This document shows positions 50,778 to 61,400 of a DNA stretch of 64,000 nt, in pieces. Made by a program: the position numbers and the translations under genes. A model generated the notes under the pieces. That model worked only from the letters and a program-made list of their open reading frames with translations. It was not told where the DNA came from and did no database searches. Every line of letters starts with the position of its first letter. Positions within the stretch are counted from its first letter, which is position 1. The stretch comes from Comamonadaceae bacterium (lineage in GTDB: Bacteria; Pseudomonadota; Gammaproteobacteria; Burkholderiales; Burkholderiaceae_C), in NCBI GenBank assembly GCA_027486495.1, contig JAIXOZ010000174.1, positions 62,001 through 126,000 of the forward strand, in the 5' to 3' direction.

Positions 50778-51623
50778 ATGAACGTCCCTGCCCACCCCCT
50801 CCCCATCCGCAGTCAATACGAAGACTTCATGCGCCTTGTCTACACGACAGGCGTGCAAAAAGGCGACCGCACCGGCACGGGCACGCGCAGCGTGTTTGGT
50901 CACCAAATGCGGTTTGATCTGAACGAGGGCTTTCCGCTGGTGACCACCAAGAAGGTCTTCCTGCGGGCCATCATCGTGGAACTGCTGTGGTTTTTGCGCG
51001 GCGACTGCAACGTCAAGTGGTTGCAAGAGCGGGGCTGCACCATTTGGGACGAATGGGCCCGCGAAGACGGCTCACTTGGCCCCGTGTATGGCGTGCAGTG
51101 GCGCAGTTGGCCCACGCCCGGCGGTGGCCACATCGACCAGATCCAACAGGTCATGGACACGCTCAAAAACAACCCCGATTCACGCCGCATCATTGTGAGC
51201 GCCTGGAATGTGGCCGAGCTGGACCAAATGGCGCTGATGCCTTGCCACGCTTTCTTTCAGTTTTATGTGGCACCGCCACAAAACCCCGGCGAGAAAGCCA
51301 AACTGAGCTGCCAGCTGTACCAGCGCAGCGCCGACATCTTCTTGGGCGTGCCCTTCAACATCGCCAGCTATGCATTGCTGACCCACATGGTGGCCCAGCA
51401 GTGCGACATGGACGTGGGCGACTTCATCTGGACGGGTGGCGATTGCCACATCTACAGCAACCACCACGAACAGGTGCAACTGCAGCTGAGCCGCACGCCC
51501 ATGGCCTACCCGACGCTCCACATCAAGCGCAAGCCCGGCTCCATTTTTGATTACGAATACGAAGACTTTGAAGTGCTGGGGTACGAATGCCACCCCGCCA
51601 TCAAAGCCCCGGTGGCAGTCTGA
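50778..51623 (+). CDS. thyA: Thymidylate synthase
   Basis: Methylates dUMP to dTMP using methylene-tetrahydrofolate. The 281-residue product has the [18 protein letters not shown] loop, the nucleophile Cys156 in [12 protein letters not shown], the dUMP-binding [20 protein letters not shown], and the C-terminus AIKAPVAV. It is followed by folA with a TGATG overlap, pairing dTMP synthesis with regeneration of its folate cofactor. Confidence 0.98.
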   Translation: MNVPAHPLPIRSQYEDFMRLVYTTGVQKGDRTGTGTRSVFGHQMRFDLNEGFPLVTTKKVFLRAIIVELLWFLRGDCNVKWLQERGCTIWDEWAREDGSLGPVYGVQWRSWPTPGGGHIDQIQQVMDTLKNNPDSRRIIVSAWNVAELDQMALMPCHAFFQFYVAPPQNPGEKAKLSCQLYQRSADIFLGVPFNIASYALLTHMVAQQCDMDVGDFIWTGGDCHIYSNHHEQVQLQLSRTPMAYPTLHIKRKPGSIFDYEYEDFEVLGYECHPAIKAPVAV

Positions 51624-52129
51624 TGACTGCCGGGATGAAACTGCACCTGATTTATGCCCGCGCCCGCAACGGCGTGATCGGCAAAGACAATCAGATGCCC
51701 TGGCACCTGCCCGAAGACCTGGCGCACTTCAAGCGTGTCACGTTGGGCCAGCCGGTCATCATGGGCCGTAAAACCTGGGACTCGCTGCCAGCACGCTTTC
51801 GCCCGCTGCCTGGTCGCCTGAACATCGTGATCACGCGCCAGACCGACTGGCAAGCCGAAGGCGCGCTCCGTGCAGGCTCGATCGCACAAGCCATCCACTT
51901 GTGTGGCCAAGCGTGCGATGCCTGGATCATGGGCGGCGCCGAGATTTACCGCCAGGCCGAACCACTGGCCAGCACGGCAGTCGTCACCGAAATCGATGCC
52001 GACTTTGAAGGCGATGCTTTCGCCCCGGTGCTGGGCTCAAACTGGCCCGAGGTGGCGCGCGAAACGCACACCGCTGCCAGTGGCATGGGCTATGCCTTCG
52101 TTCATTACCAAAACACACGCAAGCCATGA
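51623..52129 (+). CDS. folA: Dihydrofolate reductase
   Basis: Reduces dihydrofolate, the by-product of ThyA, with NADPH. The 168-residue product has IYARARNGVIGKDNQMPWHL with the conserved acidic residue in LPEDLAHFK, then VIMGRKTWDSLP and WIMGGAEIYRQA. The ATG overlaps the thyA stop; a second ATG four codons later (MKLHLIY) is an alternative start. Its stop overlaps xth (ATGA). Confidence 0.97.
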   Translation: MTAGMKLHLIYARARNGVIGKDNQMPWHLPEDLAHFKRVTLGQPVIMGRKTWDSLPARFRPLPGRLNIVITRQTDWQAEGALRAGSIAQAIHLCGQACDAWIMGGAEIYRQAEPLASTAVVTEIDADFEGDAFAPVLGSNWPEVARETHTAASGMGYAFVHYQNTRKP

Positions 52130-52905
52130 AAATTGCCACTTGGAACGTCAACTCTTTGTCCGTGCGCCTGCCGCAAGTGCTGGACTGGCTGGCCGCCAAC
52201 CCCACTGAGGTTTTGGCCCTGCAAGAGCTCAAGCTGACGGACGACAAGTTTCCAGCAGCGGCTTTTGCCGAAGCGGGTTACCAGGCGCAGTGGTTTGGCC
52301 AGAAAACCTACAACGGCGTGGCGCTGATTTCCAAAGCCGAAGGCATCGAGGTGGTGAAGAACATCCCCGGCTTTGAAGACGACATGTCGCGCGTGATCGC
52401 CGCCACCTACCCCGATGGCCAAGGCGGTACATTGCGTGTGATCGGCGCGTATTTCCCGAATGGTCAAGCGCCTGACAGCGACAAGTTTGTCTACAAAATG
52501 CGTTGGCTCGACGCACTTCGGGACTGGGTCGACAGCCAGATGCAACAACACCCCAACCTGGTTTTGCTGGGCGACTACAACATCACCTTTGATGAGCTCG
52601 ACATGTGGGACCCGGTGGGCTTGGCGGACACCATCCACTGCACAGTGGCCGAGCGTGAAAAGCTCCAAGCGCTGACCGACTTGGGCCTGACCGACAGCTT
52701 TCGCCTGTTTGAGCAGCCCGAAAAAAGCTACAGCTGGTGGGATTACCGAGAGTTCGCTTTTCGCCGCAACCGGGGACTGCGCATCGACCACATCTTGATT
52801 TCGCAGGCGCTCAAAGCACGCGCCAGTGCCTGCATCATCGACCGTGCCCCACGCAAAAACGAACGCCCCAGCGACCACACCCCCGTGGTGCTGTCGCTGG
52901 TCTGA
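52126..52905 (+). CDS. xth: Exodeoxyribonuclease III / AP endonuclease
   Basis: Base-excision-repair enzyme of the EEP superfamily, cutting abasic sites and 3' blocked ends. The 259-residue product has ATWNVNSLSVRLPQ, ALQELKL (metal Glu), GDYNITFDELDMWDP, and the catalytic pair in SDHTPVVLSLV. It ends 1 base before the convergent alpha-E gene's stop codon. Confidence 0.96.
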   Translation: MKIATWNVNSLSVRLPQVLDWLAANPTEVLALQELKLTDDKFPAAAFAEAGYQAQWFGQKTYNGVALISKAEGIEVVKNIPGFEDDMSRVIAATYPDGQGGTLRVIGAYFPNGQAPDSDKFVYKMRWLDALRDWVDSQMQQHPNLVLLGDYNITFDELDMWDPVGLADTIHCTVAEREKLQALTDLGLTDSFRLFEQPEKSYSWWDYREFAFRRNRGLRIDHILISQALKARASACIIDRAPRKNERPSDHTPVVLSLV

Positions 52906-52906
52906 T

Positions 52907-53884
52907 TCAAGCCGCCTGCGGCATCAAGAACTCGCGGCTGATGCGCACACCCAGCACATTCACACGCTCCAAAAATTGGGTCAGATAAGCATGCAAGCCA
53001 GTGGCCAGAATCTCGTCAATGCGGCCAAAAGCCAGCTCCGAACGCAGACGACCGGCATGGCGCAGGGTGTCGCTGCCCGCATCGTGTGAGACCAGTTTGA
53101 GGTTGGACACGACCTCGTTGAGGCTGGCGTGCAAAGAACGCGGCATATCAGGCCGAAGAATCAGCAACTCCGCCACACGCTCCGGACGAATCACGTCTCG
53201 GTAGACCTTGCGGTACACCTCAAAGCCGCTGACGCTGCGCAAGATCGCGCTCCAGTGGTAGAAGTCGTATTCTTGCGCACTCTCGGTCTCTGGCGCACCA
53301 TATTGCGGAGCGCCAAAAAAGTCGTTTTGCATGGCGTGGAACTTCACATCCACCAGTCGCGCTGTGTTGTCAGCCCGCTCCAAAAACGTGCCCATGCGCA
53401 TGAAGTAAAGCGATTCGTCCATCAACATGGTGCCCACCGTCACCCCGCGTGACAGGTGCGAGCGAAATTTCACCCACTCGAAAAACTGGCCCGGATCGCG
53501 CTCGAACTCGCCACTTTTGAGCATGCGGTTGACTTCAAGCCAGGTCTGGTTTTGGGTTTCCCAGACCTCGGTGGTCAAGGTGCCCCGCACAGCGCGGGCG
53601 TTTTCGCGGGCCGCTCGCAGGCAAGACAGGATGGACGAAGGGTTGTTCTCGTTTTTGACCATGAAGGCCATGACATCGCGCGGCGTGATGGTTTTGTACT
53701 GCGCCAAATACAAAGGCAGCAACTCGCTGATGGACAAAATGCCCTCCCAGCCAGCCTCTACAGCGGCGGCCGACTGCGGCAAAAGCGAGGTCTCGTAACT
53801 CACGTTGAGCATGCGGGCGGTGTTCTCGGCCCGCTCCATGTAGCGGGACATCCAGAACAAATGGTCAGCGGTGCGGCTCAGCAT
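52907..53884 (-). CDS. Alpha-E domain protein (COG2307)
   Basis: All-helical protein of unknown biochemical role found with circularly permuted ATP-grasp ligases. The 325-residue product starts LSRTADHLFWMSRYMERAEN, the family signature, and has many Glu/Arg helices such as MRMGTFLERADNTARLVDVK. The ATG at 53882-53884 is the natural start since the signature begins at once. It lies 81 bases after the ATP-grasp gene on the same strand, with a palindromic repeat between. The same signature recurs in the fusion protein at 61905, showing two alpha-E copies in one cluster. Confidence 0.92.
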   Translation of the reverse strand: MLSRTADHLFWMSRYMERAENTARMLNVSYETSLLPQSAAAVEAGWEGILSISELLPLYLAQYKTITPRDVMAFMVKNENNPSSILSCLRAARENARAVRGTLTTEVWETQNQTWLEVNRMLKSGEFERDPGQFFEWVKFRSHLSRGVTVGTMLMDESLYFMRMGTFLERADNTARLVDVKFHAMQNDFFGAPQYGAPETESAQEYDFYHWSAILRSVSGFEVYRKVYRDVIRPERVAELLILRPDMPRSLHASLNEVVSNLKLVSHDAGSDTLRHAGRLRSELAFGRIDEILATGLHAYLTQFLERVNVLGVRISREFLMPQAA

Positions 53885-53898
53885 ATTTTTCCTTGGTG

Positions 53899-53956
53899 TG
53901 TCATGCCCGATTTGATCGGGCATCCATGGATCCTCGGGGCAAGCCCAAGAATGACA
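53899..53956. repeat. REP-like palindromic intergenic element
   Basis: Outer ends TGTCAT and ATGACA are inverted. Inside is the perfect hairpin ATGCCCGA-TTTGA-TCGGGCAT (53903-53923), then CCATGG and a second, decayed stem (GGGC-AA-GCCC, 53937-53946). This two-hairpin layout is typical of dispersed REP/BIME elements. There is one copy in this window, so its repetitiveness is not shown here. Confidence 0.5.
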
Positions 53957-53965
53957 GGGGTGAAA

Positions 53966-55429
53966 TCAGTTTTGCAAAATCCAGGTGTCCTTGGTGCCAC
54001 CGCCTTGTGACGAGTTCACCACCAAAGAGCCTTCTTTCAGCGCCACCCGGGTCAAGCCGCCGGGCACCATCTGCACCGTGCGTCCGCTCAGCACAAAGGG
54101 GCGCAAGTCAATATGGCGCGGGGCAATGCCGCTGTCCACATAAGTGGGGCAAGTGGACAAACTGAGCGTGGGTTGCGCAATGTAGCCCTCAGGGTTGGCC
54201 AACAAGGCCCCGCGAAAGCGCTCAATTTCATCTTTGGTCGAGGCGGGCCCCACCAACATGCCGTAGCCGCCCGCGCCGTGCACTTCCTTGACCACGAGGT
54301 CTTTCAGGTTGGCCAGGGTGTACTGCAAGTCGTCGGGCTTGCGGCACTGAAAAGTCGGCACGTTTTTGAGGATCGGAGACTCGCCCAGGTAGAACTGGAT
54401 CATGTCGGGCACATAGGGATAAATCGATTTGTCATCGGCCACGCCCGTGCCCACCGCGTTGCAGATCGCCACATGGCCCGCCTTGTACGCATCCATCAGG
54501 CCCGCGCAGCCCAGCGTCGAGCTGGGGCGAAACACCTTGGGGTCCAAATAGTCGTCATCCACCCGGCGGTAGATCACGTCCACCCGCTTGGGGCCGCGTG
54601 TGGTGCGCATGTAAACGAATTGATCTTTCACAAACAGGTCTTGCCCCTCAACCAACTCCACACCCATTTGCTGCGCCAAAAAGGCGTGCTCGAAATAAGC
54701 GCTGTTGTACATGCCGGGCGTGAGCACCACCACCGTGGGCTCGGCTGTGGTGGCGGGGCTGCTGGCGCGCAGCGTTTCCAGCAGCAAATCGGGGTAGTGC
54801 GCCACCGGGGCCACGCGGTGCTGGCTGAACAGGTCTGGAAAGAGCCGCATCATCATCTTGCGGTCTTCGAGCATGTAGCTCACGCCGCTGGGCACGCGCA
54901 GGTTGTCTTCGAGCACGTAGTACTCGCCGTTGCCTGCGCTGTCGGGGGCGCGCACGATGTCGATGCCGCTGATGTGCGAATAAATCTGGTTGGGCACAAC
55001 CACGCCCACCATCTCGGGGCGGAACTGCGCGTTGCGCTCGATCTGTTCACGCGGGATCACCCCGGCCTTCAAGATGTCCTGGTCATGGTAGATGTCGTGA
55101 ATAAAGCGGTTGAGCGCCGTGACGCGCTGCACCAGACCGGCCTCCATACTTTTCCACTCAGAGGCTGCGATCACTCGGGGGATCAGGTCAAAAGGGATCA
55201 GGCGCTCAGTGCCCCCCTCGTCCGTGTTCGCGTCTTCGTCCTTGTCACCATAGACTGCAAAAGTAATGCCCACGCGCCTGAAGATCACCTCGGCCTCTTC
55301 CCGTCGCGCTGCCATGGTCTGCGGGTCTTGCGCGGCCAGCCAACGGGCATAGGCCTTGTAATGTTGGCGGACTACCCCCGCATCGCCTGCAACGGGCAGG
55401 CGGCTGTACATCTCGTCGAATTGGCGCAT
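53966..55429 (-). CDS. Circularly permuted type 2 ATP-grasp protein (COG2308)
   Basis: Predicted ATP-dependent carboxylate-amine ligase, thought to form peptide-like bonds. The 487-residue product has ITFAVYGDKDEDANTDEGGT, the conserved SMEAGLVQRVTALNRFIHDI, the helix VLTPGMYNSAYFEHAFLAQQ, RRVDDDYLDPKVFRPSSTLG, and the C-terminal KEVHGAGGYGMLVGP with the ATP-contact Lys and Gly loop. Family length is normal. It follows comEC (79-base gap) and precedes alpha-E on the minus strand. A second, diverged paralogue is fused to alpha-E at 61905. Confidence 0.92.
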   Translation of the reverse strand: MRQFDEMYSRLPVAGDAGVVRQHYKAYARWLAAQDPQTMAARREEAEVIFRRVGITFAVYGDKDEDANTDEGGTERLIPFDLIPRVIAASEWKSMEAGLVQRVTALNRFIHDIYHDQDILKAGVIPREQIERNAQFRPEMVGVVVPNQIYSHISGIDIVRAPDSAGNGEYYVLEDNLRVPSGVSYMLEDRKMMMRLFPDLFSQHRVAPVAHYPDLLLETLRASSPATTAEPTVVVLTPGMYNSAYFEHAFLAQQMGVELVEGQDLFVKDQFVYMRTTRGPKRVDVIYRRVDDDYLDPKVFRPSSTLGCAGLMDAYKAGHVAICNAVGTGVADDKSIYPYVPDMIQFYLGESPILKNVPTFQCRKPDDLQYTLANLKDLVVKEVHGAGGYGMLVGPASTKDEIERFRGALLANPEGYIAQPTLSLSTCPTYVDSGIAPRHIDLRPFVLSGRTVQMVPGGLTRVALKEGSLVVNSSQGGGTKDTWILQN

Positions 55430-55508
55430 GACTCTTCACTCCTATCAAAAGCTTAGCAAGATGTATACCCAAACCCCTTAACTGGACCCGACTCGAATCC
55501 AGTCCCCT

Positions 55509-58133
55509 TCACGGCGCGATGCGGTGGTGCCAGTAGCGCTGCCGCTCAAGCCGTTCACATTGCACTTGCCCCGGAGCATCGCTGCGCCAGGTAGCTGCGC
55601 CGCAGCGGGTGCTTTCGACCAGCACAATGCCCAATTTTTGATATCGCGCCACCACCTCAGGGGCCGGGTGGCCAAAGCGGTTGCGGTAGCCCGCTTGCAC
55701 CAGCGCCATTCGGGGCTGCAGGGTCTGTAAAAACGGCAAGCTCGACGAGGTCTTGCTGCCATGGTGTGGCACCAGCAGTACATCCACCGTGTCCAAGCCA
55801 GACTGCACCAGCGCCTGCTCTTGGGCCCACTCGATGTCGCCTGCCAGCAGGACCGATGCCTGCGCCGTGCTGATGCGCAAAACGCAACTGACTTCATTCG
55901 GCTTGCCGGCCCGGCCGAGCGGGCCAGGTGAGGCGGGCGGGTGCAGCACCTCAAAGCGCACCCCATCCCACACCCAAGCCTGCCCCGCATGGCAGCGCGC
56001 CCAGCCCGGCCGCAAGTGGTGCAAGCTGTGCTCATCTTCCAGCGATGACCACAACGCCGCCTGAGGCTGCATGGCCAGCACCGCCGCCGCGCCCCCGGTG
56101 TGGTCGCTGTCGCGGTGGCTGAGCATCAAGGTGTCGATGCGCTCGCCCATTTGCGCCAGCAAGGGCACCAGCACCCGGTGTCCGGCATCGCTCTCGGCTG
56201 AGTAACGTGGCCCCGCGTCGTAAAGCAGGCTGTGTGTGGCGGTGCGCACCAACACCGCATTGCCCTGCCCCACATCGGCCGCCAGCAACTCGAAGCTGCC
56301 GGGTACTGGACGCGGAGGCGACCAAAACAGCACCGGCCACAGCAGCGGCAAAAACAAGAGCTTCCAGGACAGCGGCAGACGCAGCACCAAACCGACTGCC
56401 CCCGCCAGCGCCAGCAAAGCCAGACCCCAAGGCGGCATGGCGCTCGACCAAGTGGCCATCGGCCAAGTTGCCAGCCAACCCAGCAAGACCTGCAATGGCT
56501 GCAAAGCCCAGGCCGCCACGTCCCACGCTCCGGGCACGCCAACACCGAGCATGGCCAGCGGCGTGACCACCAGCGTCACCCATGGAATGGCCAACAAATT
56601 GGCCAACAAGCCCACCAGCGACACCTGACCAAAGAACAACAGCGTCAAAGGGGCCAGGGCCAAGGTGACGGTGGCCTGCTCGCGCATCAAGGCCCGCAAC
56701 TTCGCCCACAAGGTGCGCCCCCAATGCCCCCAAACCGTCTTCGCCCATGCACCCCAACGGTGCTCAAGCAGCAGTGCCTCGGTCGCAGAACGCCAATTTG
56801 GTGCGTCTTGCGCACCCCTTTGTGGTGCACCCGCATTCGGATTGCTCGCCCCCAACGCAGCAGGCGCATAAGCCATCAACACCCCCACAGCGACAAAACT
56901 CAGCCAAAACCCGGGCTGCAGCAAGGCCCAGGGGTCCCAGGCCAACACCACGGCACACGCCATTAACCACACCAAGGCCCCATGCCAATGGCGCACCGAC
57001 AAGCGCAGCACCAGCACCACCCCGAGCATGAGCAAGGTGCGCTGGGCGGGCACACCCCAACCGCTGAAAAGGGCATAAAAAGCGGCCAGTACCAAGCCCA
57101 AGCAGGCCCCCACATGGACGGCAGGCCAACGTAAAGCCCCGTTAAAACCCCACAGGGCCGAACGCCGCCAGACCCAGCCCACAAGTGCCGAGGCCAGCCA
57201 AGCGAACATGGTCACATGCAGGCCCGAAATGCTCATCAGGTGCGACACGCCCGTGGCCCTGAAAACGTCCCAGTCGCTGCGCTCGATGGCGGCCTGATCG
57301 CCCGTGACCAAGGCCGCCACGACGCCCGCCCGCCGGACAGCCTCGGCATCGCTGCCGGGTGGGGACAACTGGGTCAACAATCGGTCGCGCACCAACTGCC
57401 GCCAAGCCTCAATGGGGTGCGCCCGGGAGTTGCCCAGGCGCTGCGGTGCCGGGTCTTTGGCACGGGTGCGCACATTCCCGCTGGCCCGGATGCCTTGCTC
57501 CCACAGCCACAGCTCGTAGTCAAAGCCACGCGGGTTCAAGTGGCCGTGCGGCGCTTTCAGACGCACGCGCAAGCGCCAGCGCTCCCCGGGCTTGACCGGT
57601 TCGGGCAAGGCAGACAAGTTCCAGCCGCTGACGTGGGTGCCCTCTTGCCCGTACCAGCCCAGCACCACCTGCGCGGGCACCTCAACATCGAGCTGCAGGT
57701 CGTGACGGGCTCCCGATGCGTCCAGCCGCCAGGCCTGCTCAATGCGAAACCGAAAACGCCATCCCTGGTCTTGGCGCTGGGGCATGGCCTGCACCACACC
57801 CACCACATCCAGGTCTTGCCCCTCCAGCGCCGGGTCCATGGTGTGGGCCCTTGTCCAAGCGTGTAAACCGGTCACAAAAAAAGCCATTGCCGCCCAAAGC
57901 AGACACCATGCCGCCAAGCTCACCCACCATGGTGCCGAGACCTGAGTTCGGTGATCCGTCGGCTCTTCGTGGGTCCAGTGCCGCAGACGCCAGGCAAGTA
58001 CCACCACACCCGCCAGGCCCAGCCCATAAGCCACCACGGGCCACAAAACAGCTTGTTGCAACTGCAGCGCCACGCCCAGGCACCATGCCAGAAGGCCCCA
58101 ACCCAGACCGCGCGCCCAGCCCAGAGAATTCAT
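55509..58133 (-). CDS. comEC: DNA internalization competence protein ComEC/Rec2
   Basis: Inner-membrane channel for uptake of single-stranded DNA in natural transformation. The 874-residue product has N-terminal membrane helices, an OB-like periplasmic region (DUF4131, about 60-220), the multi-helix competence domain with GVSHLMSISGLHVTMFAWLA, and a C-terminal metallo-beta-lactamase-like domain (LAADVGQGNAVLVRT, MLSHRDSDHTGGAAA). I start at the ATG at 58131-58133 (MNSLGWARGLGWGLLAW); an earlier in-frame codon adds about 37 unconserved residues. It is unrelated by function to its ATP-grasp neighbours. Confidence 0.94.
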   Translation of the reverse strand: MNSLGWARGLGWGLLAWCLGVALQLQQAVLWPVVAYGLGLAGVVVLAWRLRHWTHEEPTDHRTQVSAPWWVSLAAWCLLWAAMAFFVTGLHAWTRAHTMDPALEGQDLDVVGVVQAMPQRQDQGWRFRFRIEQAWRLDASGARHDLQLDVEVPAQVVLGWYGQEGTHVSGWNLSALPEPVKPGERWRLRVRLKAPHGHLNPRGFDYELWLWEQGIRASGNVRTRAKDPAPQRLGNSRAHPIEAWRQLVRDRLLTQLSPPGSDAEAVRRAGVVAALVTGDQAAIERSDWDVFRATGVSHLMSISGLHVTMFAWLASALVGWVWRRSALWGFNGALRWPAVHVGACLGLVLAAFYALFSGWGVPAQRTLLMLGVVLVLRLSVRHWHGALVWLMACAVVLAWDPWALLQPGFWLSFVAVGVLMAYAPAALGASNPNAGAPQRGAQDAPNWRSATEALLLEHRWGAWAKTVWGHWGRTLWAKLRALMREQATVTLALAPLTLLFFGQVSLVGLLANLLAIPWVTLVVTPLAMLGVGVPGAWDVAAWALQPLQVLLGWLATWPMATWSSAMPPWGLALLALAGAVGLVLRLPLSWKLLFLPLLWPVLFWSPPRPVPGSFELLAADVGQGNAVLVRTATHSLLYDAGPRYSAESDAGHRVLVPLLAQMGERIDTLMLSHRDSDHTGGAAAVLAMQPQAALWSSLEDEHSLHHLRPGWARCHAGQAWVWDGVRFEVLHPPASPGPLGRAGKPNEVSCVLRISTAQASVLLAGDIEWAQEQALVQSGLDTVDVLLVPHHGSKTSSSLPFLQTLQPRMALVQAGYRNRFGHPAPEVVARYQKLGIVLVESTRCGAATWRSDAPGQVQCERLERQRYWHHRIAP

Positions 58134-58464
58134 GGGCTGCTGCGCCAAGCGCGTGCGCACCGATGCACCCGCCTTTCCAAGGTCAGCACCACTGACCCAT
58201 GGCTTGGCTCGGGCCTCTTGGCCTGCTGGGCAGGCGGTCCGCATCTTTCCATCTCAGGCTCCCTGAATTGGCTGGTTTTTCTCTTGTTCACTTTGGCGCT
58301 CTTTGTGTGGCGCTGCGCTGACGCACCCCGAAAATCGCGCATCTGTGGCGCGGTAGAGGTGTGTCGTCCGCGAGTTGCAGGCCCCTCCTGGCGCGTGTCT
58401 TGCTAGTTGTAAACGCCCAAGCTGCATTTGTCATGCGTGCAGCCCCTGTTGCGCAGAACGAGAT
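58134..58464. other. 331-base divergent intergenic region between comEC and the transglutaminase gene
   Basis: No gene that I can support. One plus-strand frame codes a hydrophobic stretch (GSLNWLVFLLFTLALFVWR, about 58260-58316) with no ribosome-binding site or good start. Promoters for both divergent genes should lie here, but no -35/-10 pair is convincing. Confidence 0.5.
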
Positions 58465-61400
58465 ATGTCGATACAAGTTGCCCTGCACCACGTCACCCAC
58501 TACACCTACGACCGTCCCGTGCAGCTTGGCCCCCAAGTCATCCGCCTGCGCCCCGCGCCCCACAGCCGCAGCCGCATCCTGAGCTACAGCCTCCAGGTGC
58601 AACCCGCAGAGCACTTCATCAACTGGCAGCAAGACGCGTTTGCCAATTACCAAGCGCGACTGGTCTTTCCGAAGAAAACCAGGACCTTCAAGGTCACGGT
58701 AGACGTGGTCACCGAGATGGCTGTGTTCAACCCGTTTGACTTCTTTTTGGAGCCCTCGGCCGAAGAAGTGCCTTTTAAATATGCCGAAACTGTGCGTGAA
58801 GAGCTTCAGTCCTATTTGGTCAAGGACCACAAGACCCCGCTGTTCAAGAAATACCTGGCCAGCTTGGACCGCAAGCGTCAGCGCACCATCGACTTTTTGG
58901 TGCAGATCAATCAACGTCTGCACCAGGACATCCGTTACACCATCCGCATGGAGCCGGGTGTGCAAACGCCCGAACAAACGCTGACCCTGAAAAGCGGGTC
59001 GTGCCGCGACACGGCCTGGCTCTTGGTGCAACTGTTCAGACACATGAACGTTGCCGCCCGCTTTGTCTCGGGTTACCTGATCCAACTCACCCCGGATGTC
59101 AAATCGCTCGACGGCCCCAGCGGCACCGAAGTCGACTTCACCGACCTGCACGCCTGGTGCGAGGTGTATTTGCCCGGCGCGGGCTGGATCGGACTTGACC
59201 CAACTTCAGGTCTCTTGGCAGGCGAAGGCCACATTCCACTGGCTTGCACCCCGCAGCCGTCTGCCGCTGCGCCGATCGAAGGCCTGATGGACGAAGCCGA
59301 GGTTGAGTTCCACCACGAGATGCGCGTGACGCGCATCCATGAATCACCCCGCGTGACCCAACCCTACAGCGAGACGCAATGGGCCGAAGTGTTGCAATTG
59401 GGTGACCAAGTCGATGCACAGTTGGTGGCGCAAGACGTGCGCCTGACCATGGGCGGCGAGCCCACTTTTGTGTCCACACAGGACCGCGATGGGGCCGAGT
59501 GGAACACCGATGCACTGGGCCCGACCAAACGGGGCTTGGCCACGGAGCTGGTGCACAAACTGCGACAGCAATACGGGCAAGGCGGCTTCTTGCACTTTGG
59601 CCAGGGCAAGTGGTACCCGGGCGAGCAACTGCCGCGCTGGGCCCTCAGCATTTACTGGCGCGCCGATGGCACACCCTGCTGGCAAGACCCGGCCGTGTTT
59701 GCCGACGAGCGTGAACCGAGCTGCTACACCAGCGCCGACGCGCAGCGCTTCCTGCAAGCCCTGACTCAGCAACTGGGCCTGCCTGCCGACACCGTGCTGC
59801 CGGGCTATGAAGACACCTGGTATTACCTCTGGCGCGAGCGCCGCTTGCCCATCAACGTGGACCCGTTTGACGCAAGGCTGGACGACGAAATGGAGCGCAA
59901 CCGCCTGCGCCGCATCTTCAGCCAAGGCTTGGACGCGGTGGTGGGCTATGTGTTGCCCTTGCAACCCATCGATCCACCTGAAGGCAAAAACCCGGTGATG
60001 ACAGGAACGCAGTGGCAAACTGGCCGCTGGTTGGTGCGCGACGAACGCATGTACCTGATGCCCGGTGACTCCCCCATGGGTTGGCGCCTGCCGCTGGACT
60101 CGCTGCCCTGGGCCGCGCCCACCGAACGCTTGCAAATGATCGAAAAGGACCCGTTTGCACCGCGAAACGCCTTGCCTGCCAGTCCTCCCGTTTCCCTTCA
60201 GTCCCGAACCGTCAACGGAGCGATACCCTCAACACCCTTCGGTGCAGCGGCCTCCAAGTTCCAGTCCGACCCGTCCGTGGTGCGCACCGCCCTTTGCGTG
60301 GAAGTGCGCGACCCGAATCGCGCCAACGGCCCCAAGGCCGAAGCCGCCGCGATGGCGAAAGGTGAAGCCTCTGGCGTCACAGCCGGGGTGCTGTACGTCT
60401 TCATGCCGCCCTTGGCACGGCTCGAAGACTACCTGCCGCTGGTCAGTGCGGTAGAAGCCACCGCCCGCGAGCTGGGCATGAAGATCGTCATGGAAGGCTA
60501 TCCGCCGCCCCGGGACCCGCGCCTGAAACTGCTGCAGGTCACCCCCGACCCCGGTGTGATCGAAGTCAATATCCACCCGGCCCACAACTGGGCCGAGCTG
60601 GTAGACCACACCGAGTTCTTGTACCAAGCCGCTTTCGAGACGCGCCTGTCGGCCGAAAAATTCATGACGGACGGCCGCCACACCGGCACCGGCGGCGGCA
60701 ACCACATGGTGTTGGGCGGGGCGACGCCGGCCGACAGCCCGTTTTTGCGCCGCCCCGAGCTGCTGGCCAGCTTGGTTCTGTATTGGCACAACCACCCCAG
60801 CTTGAGTTACCTGTTCAGCGGCATGTTCATCGGCCCGACCAGCCAGGCCCCGCGTGTGGACGAAGCGCGCAACGACCAGGTTTACGAACTAGAAATCGCC
60901 CTGCGCGAGATCGTGCGCCATCGACAAAACCATGGCGAAGACATGCCGCCTTGGGTGGTCGACCGCACGCTGCGCAACATCCTGGTGGACGTGACGGGCA
61001 ACACCCACCGCAGCGAGTTTTGCATTGACAAGATGTACTCCCCAGACAGCAGCACCGGGCGCTTGGGCCTCTTGGAATTGCGGGCGTTCGAGATGCCGCC
61101 ACACGCACGCATGAGCATCGTGCAGCAGTTGCTGCTGCGTGCGCTGGTGGCGCGCTTTTGGGATGCACCTTATTCAGCGCCCGTTACCCGTTGGGGCACC
61201 GAGCTGCACGACCGCTTCATGCTGCCGCACTGGATCCACAAAGACTTTGACGATGTGCTGACCGAGCTGGGCGATGCGGGCTTTCACTTTGACCCGAGCT
61301 GGTTCGCCCCGCATTTCGAGTTCCGCTTCCCAGGGGTCGGGCAGATCCGGGTTGATGGCGTGGTCGTCACGCTGCGCAATGCCCTGGAGCCTTGGCACGT

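Noticed and set aside
55481-55503. T-arm-like GACTCGAATCC segment that might mark a tRNA relic
   Set aside because: No acceptor, D or anticodon arms are present; it is only a 6-bp inverted repeat with an 11-base loop after comEC.
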